NCBI GenBank assembly: GCA_934622035.1
Contig: CAKTVG010000006.1
Location: 50,626-114,625, forward strand
Direction: 5' to 3'
Length of the DNA stretch: 64,000 nucleotides
From: an uncultured Oscillospiraceae bacterium
GTDB lineage: Bacteria; Bacillota; Clostridia; Oscillospirales; Oscillospiraceae
This document shows positions 16,901-25,060 of this stretch, piece by piece. How positions within the stretch are numbered: position 1 is the first letter of the stretch; the number at the start of each line of letters is the position of its first letter. The notes beneath the pieces are model-generated. The model saw nothing but the letters and a program-made list of their open reading frames with translations. It made no database searches and was not told where the DNA came from. Both the position numbers and the translations under genes were made by a program.

Positions 16901-19900
16901 GGAAAAGAGATCGTTCTGATCCCCAACAACACCCACATGACCTACACCGTCACCGCCTATGTCGACGGCGTTGACGCACAGCAGAACAAAAACGATACTT
17001 ATTCCTTCGATTTCACCTCCGACGGCGAGATGCCGTACATTCTGGATCGGGACAAGCTGCACTTCCGCACGGGCGACGACGGCAGAACCTATCTGGATGT
17101 AACGCTCGCGGACAACTTCGCGCTTGCCGGTGCGACGCTGTACTCCGCCGTAAAGAAAATGACCTCTTCCGGCAGCACCGAGATCGGCACCGGAGAAAAC
17201 TACTATTCCGGCATTTTCCCGGCAGTCAAGGAGGACGGCACCGTCCCCGGCGCCTATGAGGAATATACCTACACCTTCGACGTGACGGATTTCTGCAAGG
17301 ATCTCACCGAGGGCTGCTTCTATGTCGTTGCCTACGACTACGCGATGAACCAGTGCGCTTACCGCGTGTCGCTGCCTGCGAACCCCGTCACCGAGATCAA
17401 GCTGGACAAGACCAGCCTAACGCTCCCCATCAACGGCTATGATACGCTGACAGCAAGCGTGTCCCCGGAGGACGCCACCGATCAGCATCTGACCTGGACC
17501 TCCTCGGACAGCTCGATCGTGGAAGTCCGCAGTGGCATGCTGGCCGCCAAGAAGGCCGGCACCGTAACCATCACCGCCGCCTCCACCGTCTGGCCTGACG
17601 TGAAGGCAACCTGCGAGGTCACCGTCACGGAAGAGATCGGCCCGGCCGTTCCCATCTCCGAGCTGCGCCTGAACAAGACCGCTCTGACGCTGGCAGAGGG
17701 CGGCACCAATACCGATGTCAAGCTCTATGCCTACGCCCCCTTCTATGCCACCGATCTGACGCTGGAGTGGAGCTCCTCCGACACCAGCGTTGCAACGGTA
17801 CAGGCCAATGGCCCGGAGGGCATGTATCAGACGGCCTATGCCAAAATTGACGCGGTCGGCCCCGGCACCGCAACCATTACCGCCTCCGTAAAGGCAACCG
17901 GCGCAACGGCCGAGGTTGCCGTTACCGTCACCAAGGCCTCCACCGTCGGCAGCTTCCAGATCGTCGGCGATACGCTGACGGCCTACAGCGGCAGCGAATC
18001 CAATGTTACCGTTCCGGACGGTGTCCGGGTCATCGGCAAGGAAGCCTTCAAGGGCAACACCGGTATCATCACCGTCACCCTGCCCTCCACGGTGGAGGAG
18101 ATCGATTACCGCGCCTTCTACGGCTGCACCAACCTGAAATCCATCAATCTGCCGGAAACGCTCAAGATTCTTGAGGAAGGTGCCTTCCAGAACTGCAAGA
18201 ATCTGGCAACCACAGGCTGCGAAAATGTGCTGCCCGCCGCAATCGAAGCCGCCGGCAAAAACGCCTTCTACTCCTGCGGTCTGCTTGCAGGCAAGCTGGT
18301 TCTGCCGAAGGGTCTGACTGCACTGGGCGAGAGCGCCTTCTACGGCTGCGCGTCCCTGACCGGTCTGACCATGGAAGAGGGCTTCAACGGTCTGGATGCC
18401 GCAGGCGGCCAGTTCAACGGCTGCGACGGTCTGACCGCCGTAACGCTCTCCTCCGATCTGACGGAGCTGCCCGTGCGCACCTTCTTTGACTGCGGTCTGA
18501 CAGAGCTGCCGGATCTGAAGAACGTGACCAGCATCGGTCAGGCATGCTTCCAGAGAAACGACAACCTGACGGAAATCACCGTCCCCGAAACGGTCACCAT
18601 GCTGGCCGGCAACGCCTTTGCCTACTGCAAGGGTCTGAAAAAGATCACCGTTCTGGGCGATCCCGCACAGGGCAGCGGCGCGTTCTCCAAGGACACGGCT
18701 CTGACGGAGTTCGTCGCGCCCAAGCTGACCTCCATCGGCAAAAACGCCTTTGAAGGCGACACGGCTCTGACGACCTTTACCGTTCCCGACAACATTGTTC
18801 TGATCGATGACTATGCCTTCAAGGGCTGCACCGCACTGGAAGCGCTGGTGTTCCCCGCCACCTACAAGGCATCCACCCTGACGATGGGTCTGCTGGTATT
18901 CCAGAACTGCAAAGCATTTACGGGAATCGTTGTGGAAGACGGCGCGAACATCCGTCTGGATTCCGAGGGCGTCCTGTTCAGCGGCGACGGAAAGACTCTG
19001 ATCGGCACGGTCGATACCTTTGCCGCCACCTCTTACACGGTTCCCGACGGCGTGGAGCAGATCAGCAGCTATGCCTTCTATAAGAAGACCAAGCTTGCCA
19101 GCGTAACGCTTCCCGAGAGCCTGAAATCCATCGGCGATTATGCCTTCAATGGCTGCACCGCGCTGAAGACGGTCTCCCTCCCCGCCGGTCTGGAAACGCT
19201 GGGCACCTATGCGTTCAGCGAATGCTCCGCGCTGACTGCCGTGGACTTCGGCGAGGCGCTGACTGCAATCCCTCCTTACGCATTCAACAAGTGCGCCGCG
19301 CTGACGAAGGTCGAGCTTCCGGCAACGGTCACGACGATTGCCAACAACGCCTTCTACAACAACTCCAAGCTGACCGCCGTGACCTTCCCCGAAGGTCTGA
19401 CGGAGATCGGCAAGAGCGCCTTCTACGGCTGCTCCAAGCTGACCAAGGCGATTCTGCCGCAGTCCTTGACCACCATGGACACCGAAGCGTTCAGCGGCTG
19501 CTCCGCCCTGACCGAGATCGACTGCGGCGGTCTGACCGTGATCCCCGCCAAGGCATTCCGCGGCGTATCGAAGCTGGTAAAGCTGACCCTGTCCGACAAT
19601 GTGACGGACATCGGCGACTCCGCATTCAGCAGCTGCTATCTGCTGAAGGATTTTGGCTGGCCCAGCCAGCTGAAGACCGTCGGCGCATCTGCGTTCAGCG
19701 GCTGCCGCGTATTGCAGGATCTCGATTTCTCCGGCACCAAGCTGGTCCGCATCGGCAAGCAGGCGTTCTACCAGGCCTATGAGGCACGGACGCTGAAGTT
19801 CCCCGAAACGCTGGAAACCATCGGCGCACAGGCCTTTGGCTCCCTGAACTACAACAAGACCGCCTATATCACGGAGGTCACCCTGCCCGCCGCCCTGACC

Positions 19901-22204
19901 GACCTCGCCAAGAACGCCTTTGACAAGGTCACCGGCCTCAAGGCCCTGAACGTCGAGGACGGAAACAAGATCTACGTCTCCACCGACGGCGTTGTGCTGC
20001 TGCGGGAGAGCGGCGAGATCTACATCTGGCCCGCCGCCAATGAGATCACAGAATTTACCATTCCCGAAACCATGACCGTGATTCCCGCGAAGATGTTCCA
20101 GAACAACAGCTCCATCAAGAAGCTCTATGTGCCCGCGACGGTCACGCAGGTCGGCGCCAACGCCTTCACCGGTTCCGCCCTGGAGGAGGTCTATTTTGAG
20201 GATTCGGCCACAAGCCTGGTCATCGAAAACGCCGCCTTCCAGAACTGTAAGTCTCTGAAGAAGCTGGTTCTGCCCTACGGCCTGACCTCCACCGGCACGA
20301 ACGCCTTCTCCGGAACGGGCCTGGAAGAGCTGACGCTTCCGGATACGCTGGCGAGCATGGGCTCCAACGCGATGAGCTCCAATACGCAGCTCAAGCGCGT
20401 AAAGCTCTCCGCCGCCATGACGGCAATCCCCGATCGCGGCTTTACGGATTGCTCCGCATTGGAGGAGATCACCTTCCCCGCCTCCATCACCGATTGGGGT
20501 GCAGGCAACTCCACAAGCGCATTTTTGGGCTGCACCAGTCTGAAAAACGTCTATGTGGACAGCCGTTCCTTCTCCTACAAGAGCGTGGACGGCGTGCTGT
20601 ACGACTACTCCGGAAAGACGCTGGTCTATTATCCGCAGGGCCGTACCGCCGAGAAATTCGTCATTCCGGAGGGCACCGTCCGCATCGGTGCGCACGCCTT
20701 CCGCGGCAACACCTCTCTGCAAAAGGTCGTCTACCCGAGCACGCTGGTCCGCATCGGCAACCACGCGTTCTTTGGCTGCACCAGCCTGAAGGATTACTAC
20801 TTCACCGGCATGACGGCTCCTCTGCTGGAGACCACGGCAGCCACCACCGGCCCGCTGGCCAATCTGGCGCTGTACTGCAACTTCGTCGGCATCTGGGTCG
20901 ACTACAAAGTGGGCGTCGGCTATGTATACCACGATTACGGCCTGAACCTCTACTACCCCGAGGGTGCAGAAGGCTACACGGCTTACGTCTGGGATAAGTA
21001 TTTCAACACCGAAACCGGCAGCGTCACCGTCATGGAAAAGAGCTACTTCACGCCGATCGACCTGACCGTTTCCGAAACCGGCAAGCACAACGCCGCGCTG
21101 ACCTGGACCGCCGCAAAGCAGGCCGAGCTGGAGGACGTCACCTATACCGTGGAGCGCTCTCTTGCACACAAGGTCTCCGACGGCGAACAGGACACCTGGG
21201 TGTACGACGGCTTTGAAACGCTGGCTGAGGGTCTGACCGAATGCGCCTACACTGACACAACAACCCTGAACATCGGCTGCACCTACGCTTACCGCGTGAC
21301 CGCCTTTGCAGGCTCCAAGACCGGCCCCGGCGCGGTTGCAACGCTTTACATCGACGCCGCGAAGGACGATCCCGATGAGCAGGCGGTGCTGGAGATCATC
21401 AAGAAGATCGAAGCGCTCAAGCCCATCGACCTGCTGACCGCGGCGGACGAAGCCCGTCTGCGTGAGCTGCTTGCCGAGTACAATGCGCTGACCGACGAGC
21501 AGAAGGCACTGGTATTCAACTATCAGACGCTGCTCGACGCCATCGCACTCGTCGGCCACAACTCCAAGCTGGTCAATCATAAGGATGCCACCTGCACGGA
21601 AGACGGCTACACCGGAGACATCGTTTGCAGCGTCTGCAGCGAGGTATTGGAAACCGGTACCGTCACGCCCGCCCTGGGTCACAGCTACGGCGAGCCCGTC
21701 TGGACGTGGGATGAGGCCTTCAGCGCCGCTTCCGTAACCTTCACCTGTGCGCGCGACGACAGCCACGTGGAAACGCTGGATGCGGAAGTGACCTCCGAGA
21801 TCACCAAGGAGGCCGCCTGCGGCGTAGCCGGTGAGGAAACGCGGACCGCCTCCGTGACCTTCGCCGGAGAAACCTACACCGACAGCCGGGTTCTCCCCAT
21901 CACGGCGCTGGAGCATGAAGCAGAGCTGCGCAACGCCAAGGACGCCACCTGCACGGAAGACGGCTACACCGGCGACAGCGTATGCAAGCATTGCGGCGAA
22001 ACGCTGGCCAAGGGCGAGGTCATCAAGGCCACCGGCCACGACTATAAGAGCGGCAAGTGCGTCAAGTGCGGCGCCGTCGAGCCTGACCACGGCGTCAAGA
22101 CCGGCGATGAAAGCCGCCTCGCGCTCTGGATCGCAGCAATGGCTTTCGCCGCGCTGCTGTCCGCCGCCGCAGCAATTCTTCTCCGCAAAAAGCGCAACAG
22201 CTAA
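13964..22204 (+). CDS. Giant secreted subtilase with BspA leucine-rich repeats
   Basis: The 2,746-residue surface protein has a signal peptide (1-25), an I9-like propeptide (about 60-190) and an S8 protease domain. Its triad is Asp215 (LDTGLD), His316 (DHGTHVAG) and Ser637 (GTSMASP), with a PA domain inserted at about 470-580. Fn3-like C5a-peptidase segments follow, then two Big2-like domains (about 1140-1325) and a long BspA/LRR_5 array at about 1330-2285 (IG..AF..C..L repeats). The end has an Fn3-like domain, a FIVAR-like helix, two Cys-rich ATCTEDGYTG repeats and a tail of VKTGDES, hydrophobic helix and RKKRNS, which resembles a variant sorting signal without LPxTG. I chose the ATG at 13964 because AGAAAGGA lies nine bases upstream. 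It probably cleaves or binds host or community proteins. Confidence 0.9.
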   Translation: MKRTKTRLLAVLLALVLVLTSLPLTAMATPDTRDNWSTLRVEDVTDTLSDEDRKSMFEENMDPAKVSESELPSPDDIVSVIVELDADSLLDVRDRVNSAMSMMDFQRTQAAKDQLSEIATMEASVKEAIEAEGITPEYVFSYAAIISGFSAEVPYRDIEAIEAVDGVARVVLCETYYPDVMGDATLGEALSAAEVAAYSNNTDYQGEGMLIGILDTGLDTNHEAFANAPAVQKLQKSALEKLLYTTEEVDGKINVTAYSYAALWYAQNKSTSTQLNLLTADMLYQSGKVPFAFDYADADADVIPSADAVTKYGNDHGTHVAGIAAGKAVDADGNVTFAGQAPEAQLAIFKVFSDSTSGASTDKLLAALNDALLLDVDVINMSLGSGGGFSREEDTSAVAKYYDLVKASGILLNTSAGNSYSSSWGGANGDYASTSDPDTGIVSSPSSYDASLSVASVNTAASAAFRTEAGRVPYNDVSGHDFAALLLGEESTKSFEYVAVGGTGDTADYEGLDVTGKIALVQRGGLSFEQKQLNAAAAGAIACVIYNNLDGYLLNMSVTDYQIPTVSISHANGVLMAEQESKTITLSVEDKGGVTMSDFSSWGPLPSLTLKPEITAPGGTIYSSLPFAQYGYMSGTSMASPYMAGVSAGMKEYLSQVASGLSATEKQVLANRILMSTADILYDDAGVAYSPRKQGSGMVNLSAATTTPAYLYVRGSERTKIELGDDANRTGVYDLTFVLKNMTAVSHSYTVTPQVQTETASASGYILQKGYVLNPEVSISVSGGTLDGNTVTVSGSGEATIRVKLRLSDSDKEYLAKFANGIYVEGFVELTNNDDPTLSIPFLGFYGDWSEAPILEDADLYNGEPTKMFATTPSGVYAMMYVFPLGAYPFVVPDGSADPGVSADRISVDLGGGNGIGTLYYLQAGMLRGAKTSSGTIVDADTGTLYKQWSETNVRKAMYVSSTGKVRAGMLGDPWPALTGKEIVLIPNNTHMTYTVTAYVDGVDAQQNKNDTYSFDFTSDGEMPYILDRDKLHFRTGDDGRTYLDVTLADNFALAGATLYSAVKKMTSSGSTEIGTGENYYSGIFPAVKEDGTVPGAYEEYTYTFDVTDFCKDLTEGCFYVVAYDYAMNQCAYRVSLPANPVTEIKLDKTSLTLPINGYDTLTASVSPEDATDQHLTWTSSDSSIVEVRSGMLAAKKAGTVTITAASTVWPDVKATCEVTVTEEIGPAVPISELRLNKTALTLAEGGTNTDVKLYAYAPFYATDLTLEWSSSDTSVATVQANGPEGMYQTAYAKIDAVGPGTATITASVKATGATAEVAVTVTKASTVGSFQIVGDTLTAYSGSESNVTVPDGVRVIGKEAFKGNTGIITVTLPSTVEEIDYRAFYGCTNLKSINLPETLKILEEGAFQNCKNLATTGCENVLPAAIEAAGKNAFYSCGLLAGKLVLPKGLTALGESAFYGCASLTGLTMEEGFNGLDAAGGQFNGCDGLTAVTLSSDLTELPVRTFFDCGLTELPDLKNVTSIGQACFQRNDNLTEITVPETVTMLAGNAFAYCKGLKKITVLGDPAQGSGAFSKDTALTEFVAPKLTSIGKNAFEGDTALTTFTVPDNIVLIDDYAFKGCTALEALVFPATYKASTLTMGLLVFQNCKAFTGIVVEDGANIRLDSEGVLFSGDGKTLIGTVDTFAATSYTVPDGVEQISSYAFYKKTKLASVTLPESLKSIGDYAFNGCTALKTVSLPAGLETLGTYAFSECSALTAVDFGEALTAIPPYAFNKCAALTKVELPATVTTIANNAFYNNSKLTAVTFPEGLTEIGKSAFYGCSKLTKAILPQSLTTMDTEAFSGCSALTEIDCGGLTVIPAKAFRGVSKLVKLTLSDNVTDIGDSAFSSCYLLKDFGWPSQLKTVGASAFSGCRVLQDLDFSGTKLVRIGKQAFYQAYEARTLKFPETLETIGAQAFGSLNYNKTAYITEVTLPAALTDLAKNAFDKVTGLKALNVEDGNKIYVSTDGVVLLRESGEIYIWPAANEITEFTIPETMTVIPAKMFQNNSSIKKLYVPATVTQVGANAFTGSALEEVYFEDSATSLVIENAAFQNCKSLKKLVLPYGLTSTGTNAFSGTGLEELTLPDTLASMGSNAMSSNTQLKRVKLSAAMTAIPDRGFTDCSALEEITFPASITDWGAGNSTSAFLGCTSLKNVYVDSRSFSYKSVDGVLYDYSGKTLVYYPQGRTAEKFVIPEGTVRIGAHAFRGNTSLQKVVYPSTLVRIGNHAFFGCTSLKDYYFTGMTAPLLETTAATTGPLANLALYCNFVGIWVDYKVGVGYVYHDYGLNLYYPEGAEGYTAYVWDKYFNTETGSVTVMEKSYFTPIDLTVSETGKHNAALTWTAAKQAELEDVTYTVERSLAHKVSDGEQDTWVYDGFETLAEGLTECAYTDTTTLNIGCTYAYRVTAFAGSKTGPGAVATLYIDAAKDDPDEQAVLEIIKKIEALKPIDLLTAADEARLRELLAEYNALTDEQKALVFNYQTLLDAIALVGHNSKLVNHKDATCTEDGYTGDIVCSVCSEVLETGTVTPALGHSYGEPVWTWDEAFSAASVTFTCARDDSHVETLDAEVTSEITKEAACGVAGEETRTASVTFAGETYTDSRVLPITALEHEAELRNAKDATCTEDGYTGDSVCKHCGETLAKGEVIKATGHDYKSGKCVKCGAVEPDHGVKTGDESRLALWIAAMAFAALLSAAAAILLRKKRNS

Positions 22205-22222
22205 GTAACGCAATTAAAACAG

Positions 22223-22265
22223 CCGCAGTTCGTCACCGGTTTTACCGGTGGCGAACTGCGGTATT
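22223..22265 (+). terminator. Terminator after the giant subtilase gene
   Basis: A long stem, 22223-22238 with 22244-22261 and one bulge, is followed by TATTTCTATT. Confidence 0.75.
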
Positions 22266-22318
22266 TCTATTGGGAGCCACGGCAGGGGGCAAACAAATCG
22301 CAGCGCAAATTCGGCCGA

Positions 22319-22717
22319 TTATTTATTGTTCTTTTTGTATAGATACCGATCAAGGACTTCATCCCAATACCCGTGCTTTTTCAACCAATCTTCTTTGGGT
22401 TTAGTATCGTATCCCTTGGCCTGATCAGCCCAAACATTTGATCGCTGTTCCTTGTTAAATCGTATGTACTGTTGGAATACTGTACCGGCTTTGTCGGTAT
22501 AGTTGTTTACAATAGCGAAGTCACAACTTTGTAGTATCTTTGAGCGCCAATGATCAATTTCTTTGATTGTAAATACACGGGTTGAATCTTCGCAGTATCC
22601 ATATCCATACCGACGAACCACTGCGTTAAAAGCATCCATCATGATATGTTTGATTTCTCCGGGGTCATATCTATCGTCATCATCGTTGCAGGTTGCCGTG
22701 GATGTCTGATAATACAT
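22319..22717 (-). CDS. Small protein of unknown function
   Basis: I do not recognise this 132-residue acidic-to-basic soluble protein. It begins MYYQTSTATCNDDDDRYDP, has a central MMDAFNAVVRRYGYGYCEDS stretch and ends with a Lys-rich YLYKKNNK tail. There is no signal peptide or membrane segment. Base composition is clearly lower in GC than the chromosome around it, and it sits beside the toxin-antitoxin-like pair in the same low-GC patch, suggesting transfer. The ribosome site for the first ATG is weak, and the MMDAF methionines (around 22640) are alternative starts. Confidence 0.55.
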   Translation of the reverse strand: MYYQTSTATCNDDDDRYDPGEIKHIMMDAFNAVVRRYGYGYCEDSTRVFTIKEIDHWRSKILQSCDFAIVNNYTDKAGTVFQQYIRFNKEQRSNVWADQAKGYDTKPKEDWLKKHGYWDEVLDRYLYKKNNK

Positions 22718-22834
22718 AGGTCATCGTTTCATCTCACTTATTCGTTCCATCGTGTCCGGTGGTTTCATATTTCTAAAAGCATGCATTTCGTATCCTCCGT
22801 TTCGAACTTTATTTCGGAATATTTTCAAACCCTG

Positions 22835-22864
22835 TTGACAAAACTATCGTTGCAATGATATAAT
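22835..22864 (+). promoter_or_regulatory. Promoter of the DUF3990/XRE pair
   Basis: TTGACA (22835-22840), 18 bases, TATAAT (22859-22864), 40 bases before the start codon. Confidence 0.75.
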
Positions 22865-22889
22865 ATGGTTGTGTCATCACAATGATATA
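22846..22889 (+). repeat. Operator-like repeats over the -10 box
   Basis: The near-palindrome ATCGTTGCAATGAT (22846-22859) touches the -10 box. The 10-base word CAATGATATA occurs at 22854-22863 and again at 22880-22889, 26 bases apart, just before the ribosome site. The position suits repression by the XRE protein of the same operon. Confidence 0.45.
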
Positions 22890-22904
22890 GGGAGGCTTGG
22901 TTTT

Positions 22905-23603
22905 ATGAGCACAATTCAATTACTTCACGGAACGGATCACATCATCGAGGTTCCGGATATCAATATCGGCAATCCACACAATGACTACGGAAGAGGCTTT
23001 TACTGCACCCGTCTCGATGAGATGGCCAAGGAATGGGCCTGCAAAAAGAACACGGATGGCTTTGTAAATGTCTATGACTTTGACGACGATGGACTGAAAG
23101 TGCTGAACCTACTAAGCGGCAATCATACAGTCCTTAACTGGATTGCTTTGCTTCTTCAGTTCCGTACATTCAAACTCGATTCCGAGGTTGCCATTGACGC
23201 TCGGGATTATATCATAGAGCATTACTCGGTTGATCTTTCCGGCTACGACATTGTTGTCGGATACCGCGCGGACGATTCTTACTTTCAGTATGCTGAGTCC
23301 TTTGTATCCAACACACTTCCTCTCAGAAGTCTGAACAAGGCGCTTCGTCTCGGCAAGCTCGGCGAACAAACCGTTGTTATCTCGCAAAGAGGATTTGAGC
23401 GTTTGAAGTTTGTCGATGCATATTCGGTCGATAAGAATGTCTATTATCCCAAGTTCCTGGATAGAGACACCAAAGCGGGAGATACTTATCGTAAAGAGAA
23501 CAAGAAGACCAAATCGTATCGGGATGATATCTTTGTACTTGATATCTTGAGAGAGGAGATGAGCAATGATGACCCACGCATACAACGAATCCTATTTGAG
23601 TAA
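22905..23603 (+). CDS. DUF3990 protein, ADP-ribosyltransferase-like toxin candidate
   Basis: The 232-residue protein opens with LLHGTDHIIEVPDI, then NPHNDYGRGFYCTRLDEMAKEWACKK (split here as one region, residues about 24-48), the conserved DUF3990 core. The His-Gly-Thr strand, the G-x-G-F-Y-x-T segment and the following helix are the usual beginning of ADP-ribosyltransferase folds, so a toxic transferase is a reasonable inference, not proof. I use the ATG at 22905 because GGGAGG lies nine bases before it. The 3' end overlaps the XRE gene by 38 bases, giving one operon with its own promoter. GC is low compared with flanking genes, typical of a mobile module. Confidence 0.72.
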   Translation: MSTIQLLHGTDHIIEVPDINIGNPHNDYGRGFYCTRLDEMAKEWACKKNTDGFVNVYDFDDDGLKVLNLLSGNHTVLNWIALLLQFRTFKLDSEVAIDARDYIIEHYSVDLSGYDIVVGYRADDSYFQYAESFVSNTLPLRSLNKALRLGKLGEQTVVISQRGFERLKFVDAYSVDKNVYYPKFLDRDTKAGDTYRKENKKTKSYRDDIFVLDILREEMSNDDPRIQRILFE

Positions 23604-24216
23604 TGCAAAGGATCGTCTGTCCTCATTCTTCGATTATGCTATCAATGACTGCAAGATTAAGCCGGATTGGATAACCGCGCTTTTTATCAACACAGGCTAT
23701 GCAGAGCAGTTTGAGCGCGGCAATCCTGCCTATGTTGCAGGTATGTCCGGTGTTGAACTTGCCCGTGCAGTTATCTTGAAAGCATACGGCAGAAAGGAAC
23801 TTCCGAAGCCTACAAACTCTGAGGAATGCTCTCACGAGTATTGGGCAGGTTGGGCGCTTGCAGAATATCAATGGTACTGCGGCCGCAGGTTCAAAGATAT
23901 CTTCGAGCGGATTCCCTTGACTAAGATTATCGGAATGTACTCCGTCTATCACGAGATGGATATCACGAACTTCATTGATACGATGGAAGAGTTCTACAAG
24001 GCTGCCGAAGGCGATTCCAATCTGAAACGCATTCGGGAAAGCAGAGGCTTATCTCAGTCAGAACTTGCAGAACAATCGGGCATCAAAGTCCGAAACATTC
24101 AGATGTATGAGCAGCGAGTCAACAACATTGATAAGGCACAGGCACAAACACTCTATAAGTTATCCCGTGTTCTTGGTTGCGATATCGAAGACCTGCTTGA
24201 AAATCCTATGATGTAA
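23566..24216 (+). CDS. XRE-family regulator, antitoxin candidate
   Basis: The C-terminal third (about residues 148-212) is a helix-turn-helix XRE/Cro domain: LKRIRESRGLSQSELAEQSG followed by IKVRNIQMYEQR. The N-terminal 140 residues (LSSFFDYAINDCKIKPDW, EYWAGWALAEYQWYCGRRF) look like the helical domain often encoded with DUF3990 proteins and may bind the partner. GGAGATGAGCA precedes the ATG, and a second ATG follows immediately. Overlap with the upstream gene argues for coupled synthesis. In toxin-antitoxin terms the order is toxin first, as in HigBA-like systems. The regulator call is firm, the antitoxin role inferred. Confidence 0.78.
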   Translation: MMTHAYNESYLSNAKDRLSSFFDYAINDCKIKPDWITALFINTGYAEQFERGNPAYVAGMSGVELARAVILKAYGRKELPKPTNSEECSHEYWAGWALAEYQWYCGRRFKDIFERIPLTKIIGMYSVYHEMDITNFIDTMEEFYKAAEGDSNLKRIRESRGLSQSELAEQSGIKVRNIQMYEQRVNNIDKAQAQTLYKLSRVLGCDIEDLLENPMM

Positions 24217-24523
24217 ATCCATTTGTGCACCTGCTTCGGCAGGCAACTATTACTACATTGCTAGTAACCTGAAAGCAGTAAAGGGTGCCAGACACTATGT
24301 CTTTGCAGACAAGGCGAACGGCTTGAAAGCTGCCGGTTGGTACTGGTTCAACGCGGATGGCACGATGTTCCTTGAAGGTATCCGCGAAGAAAACGGCACG
24401 AAGTATTACTACAAGGATGGAGCGAAGAATTATGCCGGCCTGATCGAGATTTCCGGCGAATATTACTATGTTAAGAGTGACTATACCTTTGGAGAAGACG
24501 GTAAGATGGCGTGCAGTGTGTAG
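24217..24523 (+). pseudogene. Fragment of a cell-wall-binding-repeat protein
   Basis: An open frame without start codon or ribosome site reads AGNYYYIASNLKAVKG, then GLKAAGWYWFNADGTMF, NGTKYYYKDGAKNYAG and ISGEYYYVKSDY. This aromatic W/Y-F..DG pattern resembles repeats of glucan- or choline-binding type surface proteins. It has no secretion signal and is cut at both ends: the 5' end abuts the XRE stop codon, and the 3' end runs into the truncated gene on the other strand. It is most likely the debris of a larger adhesin or hydrolase gene. Confidence 0.6.
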
Positions 24524-24897
24524 GTGATCGCGTCGCCCTTGGAAAAGCTGCCGATGTTCGCCTCCCAATGGGTATCGTTGCCGCTGTTATACTTCCAGTC
24601 AGCGTTGATGACCGGCTGCTCCACGCCATTTTTCGTCCATGTGACCCAGACTGCGTCGCTGCTCTCGATAGGCCACGTTTTGGACTTCAGGTACACCGTT
24701 TCACCCGCGCTAGGGTCGCGCGGATACCGCTCGCAGTCGTTGCTTGCGACCTCCGTTCCGCCGTAGAGGTCATCCCATCCAGTCGGCTCGTGGTAAATAC
24801 CCTCGATCGCGTAAACCGCCGTGAGGGTGCCCGACAGCATCGTGGTGATGAGAAGGAAGGCCAGGATACGAAAAGGCACTCGTTTTCTTTGGTTCAT
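24524..24897 (-). pseudogene. Truncated GH31-type secreted protein, N-terminal part
   Basis: From the ATG at 24897 the frame encodes a signal peptide (FRILAFLLITTMLSGTLTAVYA) and the start of a mature domain: GIYHEPTGWDDLYGG, ERYPRDPSAGETVYLKS, VWVTWTKNGVEQP. It lines up well with the N-terminal domain of the intact lipoprotein GH31 at 27445-30096 (LLHEPYGWENLYGS, RTPRDPIAGEETEIV, LWLEWKKNGQDM). Similarity stops near 24524, inside SKGDAITYTL, where the sequence of the plus-strand fragment begins. The catalytic barrel is missing, so this is a broken paralogue. Confidence 0.7.
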
Positions 24898-25060
24898 TGC
24901 TTTACCGCCTTTCTTTGGTTGCATTCAATGATACACAATCCGTTTTCCGTACAGTTTGCGCGGCTTGCAAAAAACCTCCTTTCTTCCGCGCGTCGTTCCT
25001 CGCACCAAGCAGCCTTTCTCTCTCTTTCGGGTCGCTGTGGCTAGGAAAGCGCTGATTGGA

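Noticed and set aside
13886..17062. A 1,058-residue open frame on the minus strand
   Set aside because: It is a shadow of the subtilase domain with composition typical of antisense reading.
18000..20800. Repeated short motifs considered as a CRISPR array
   Set aside because: They are degenerate coding repeats of the BspA leucine-rich type. No CRISPR array, rRNA or tRNA was seen anywhere in the window.
17417..22213. A 1,598-residue open frame on the minus strand
   Set aside because: It is antisense to the giant repeat protein. Its length comes from repeated GC-rich codons, and its translation is low-complexity with no domain or ribosome site.
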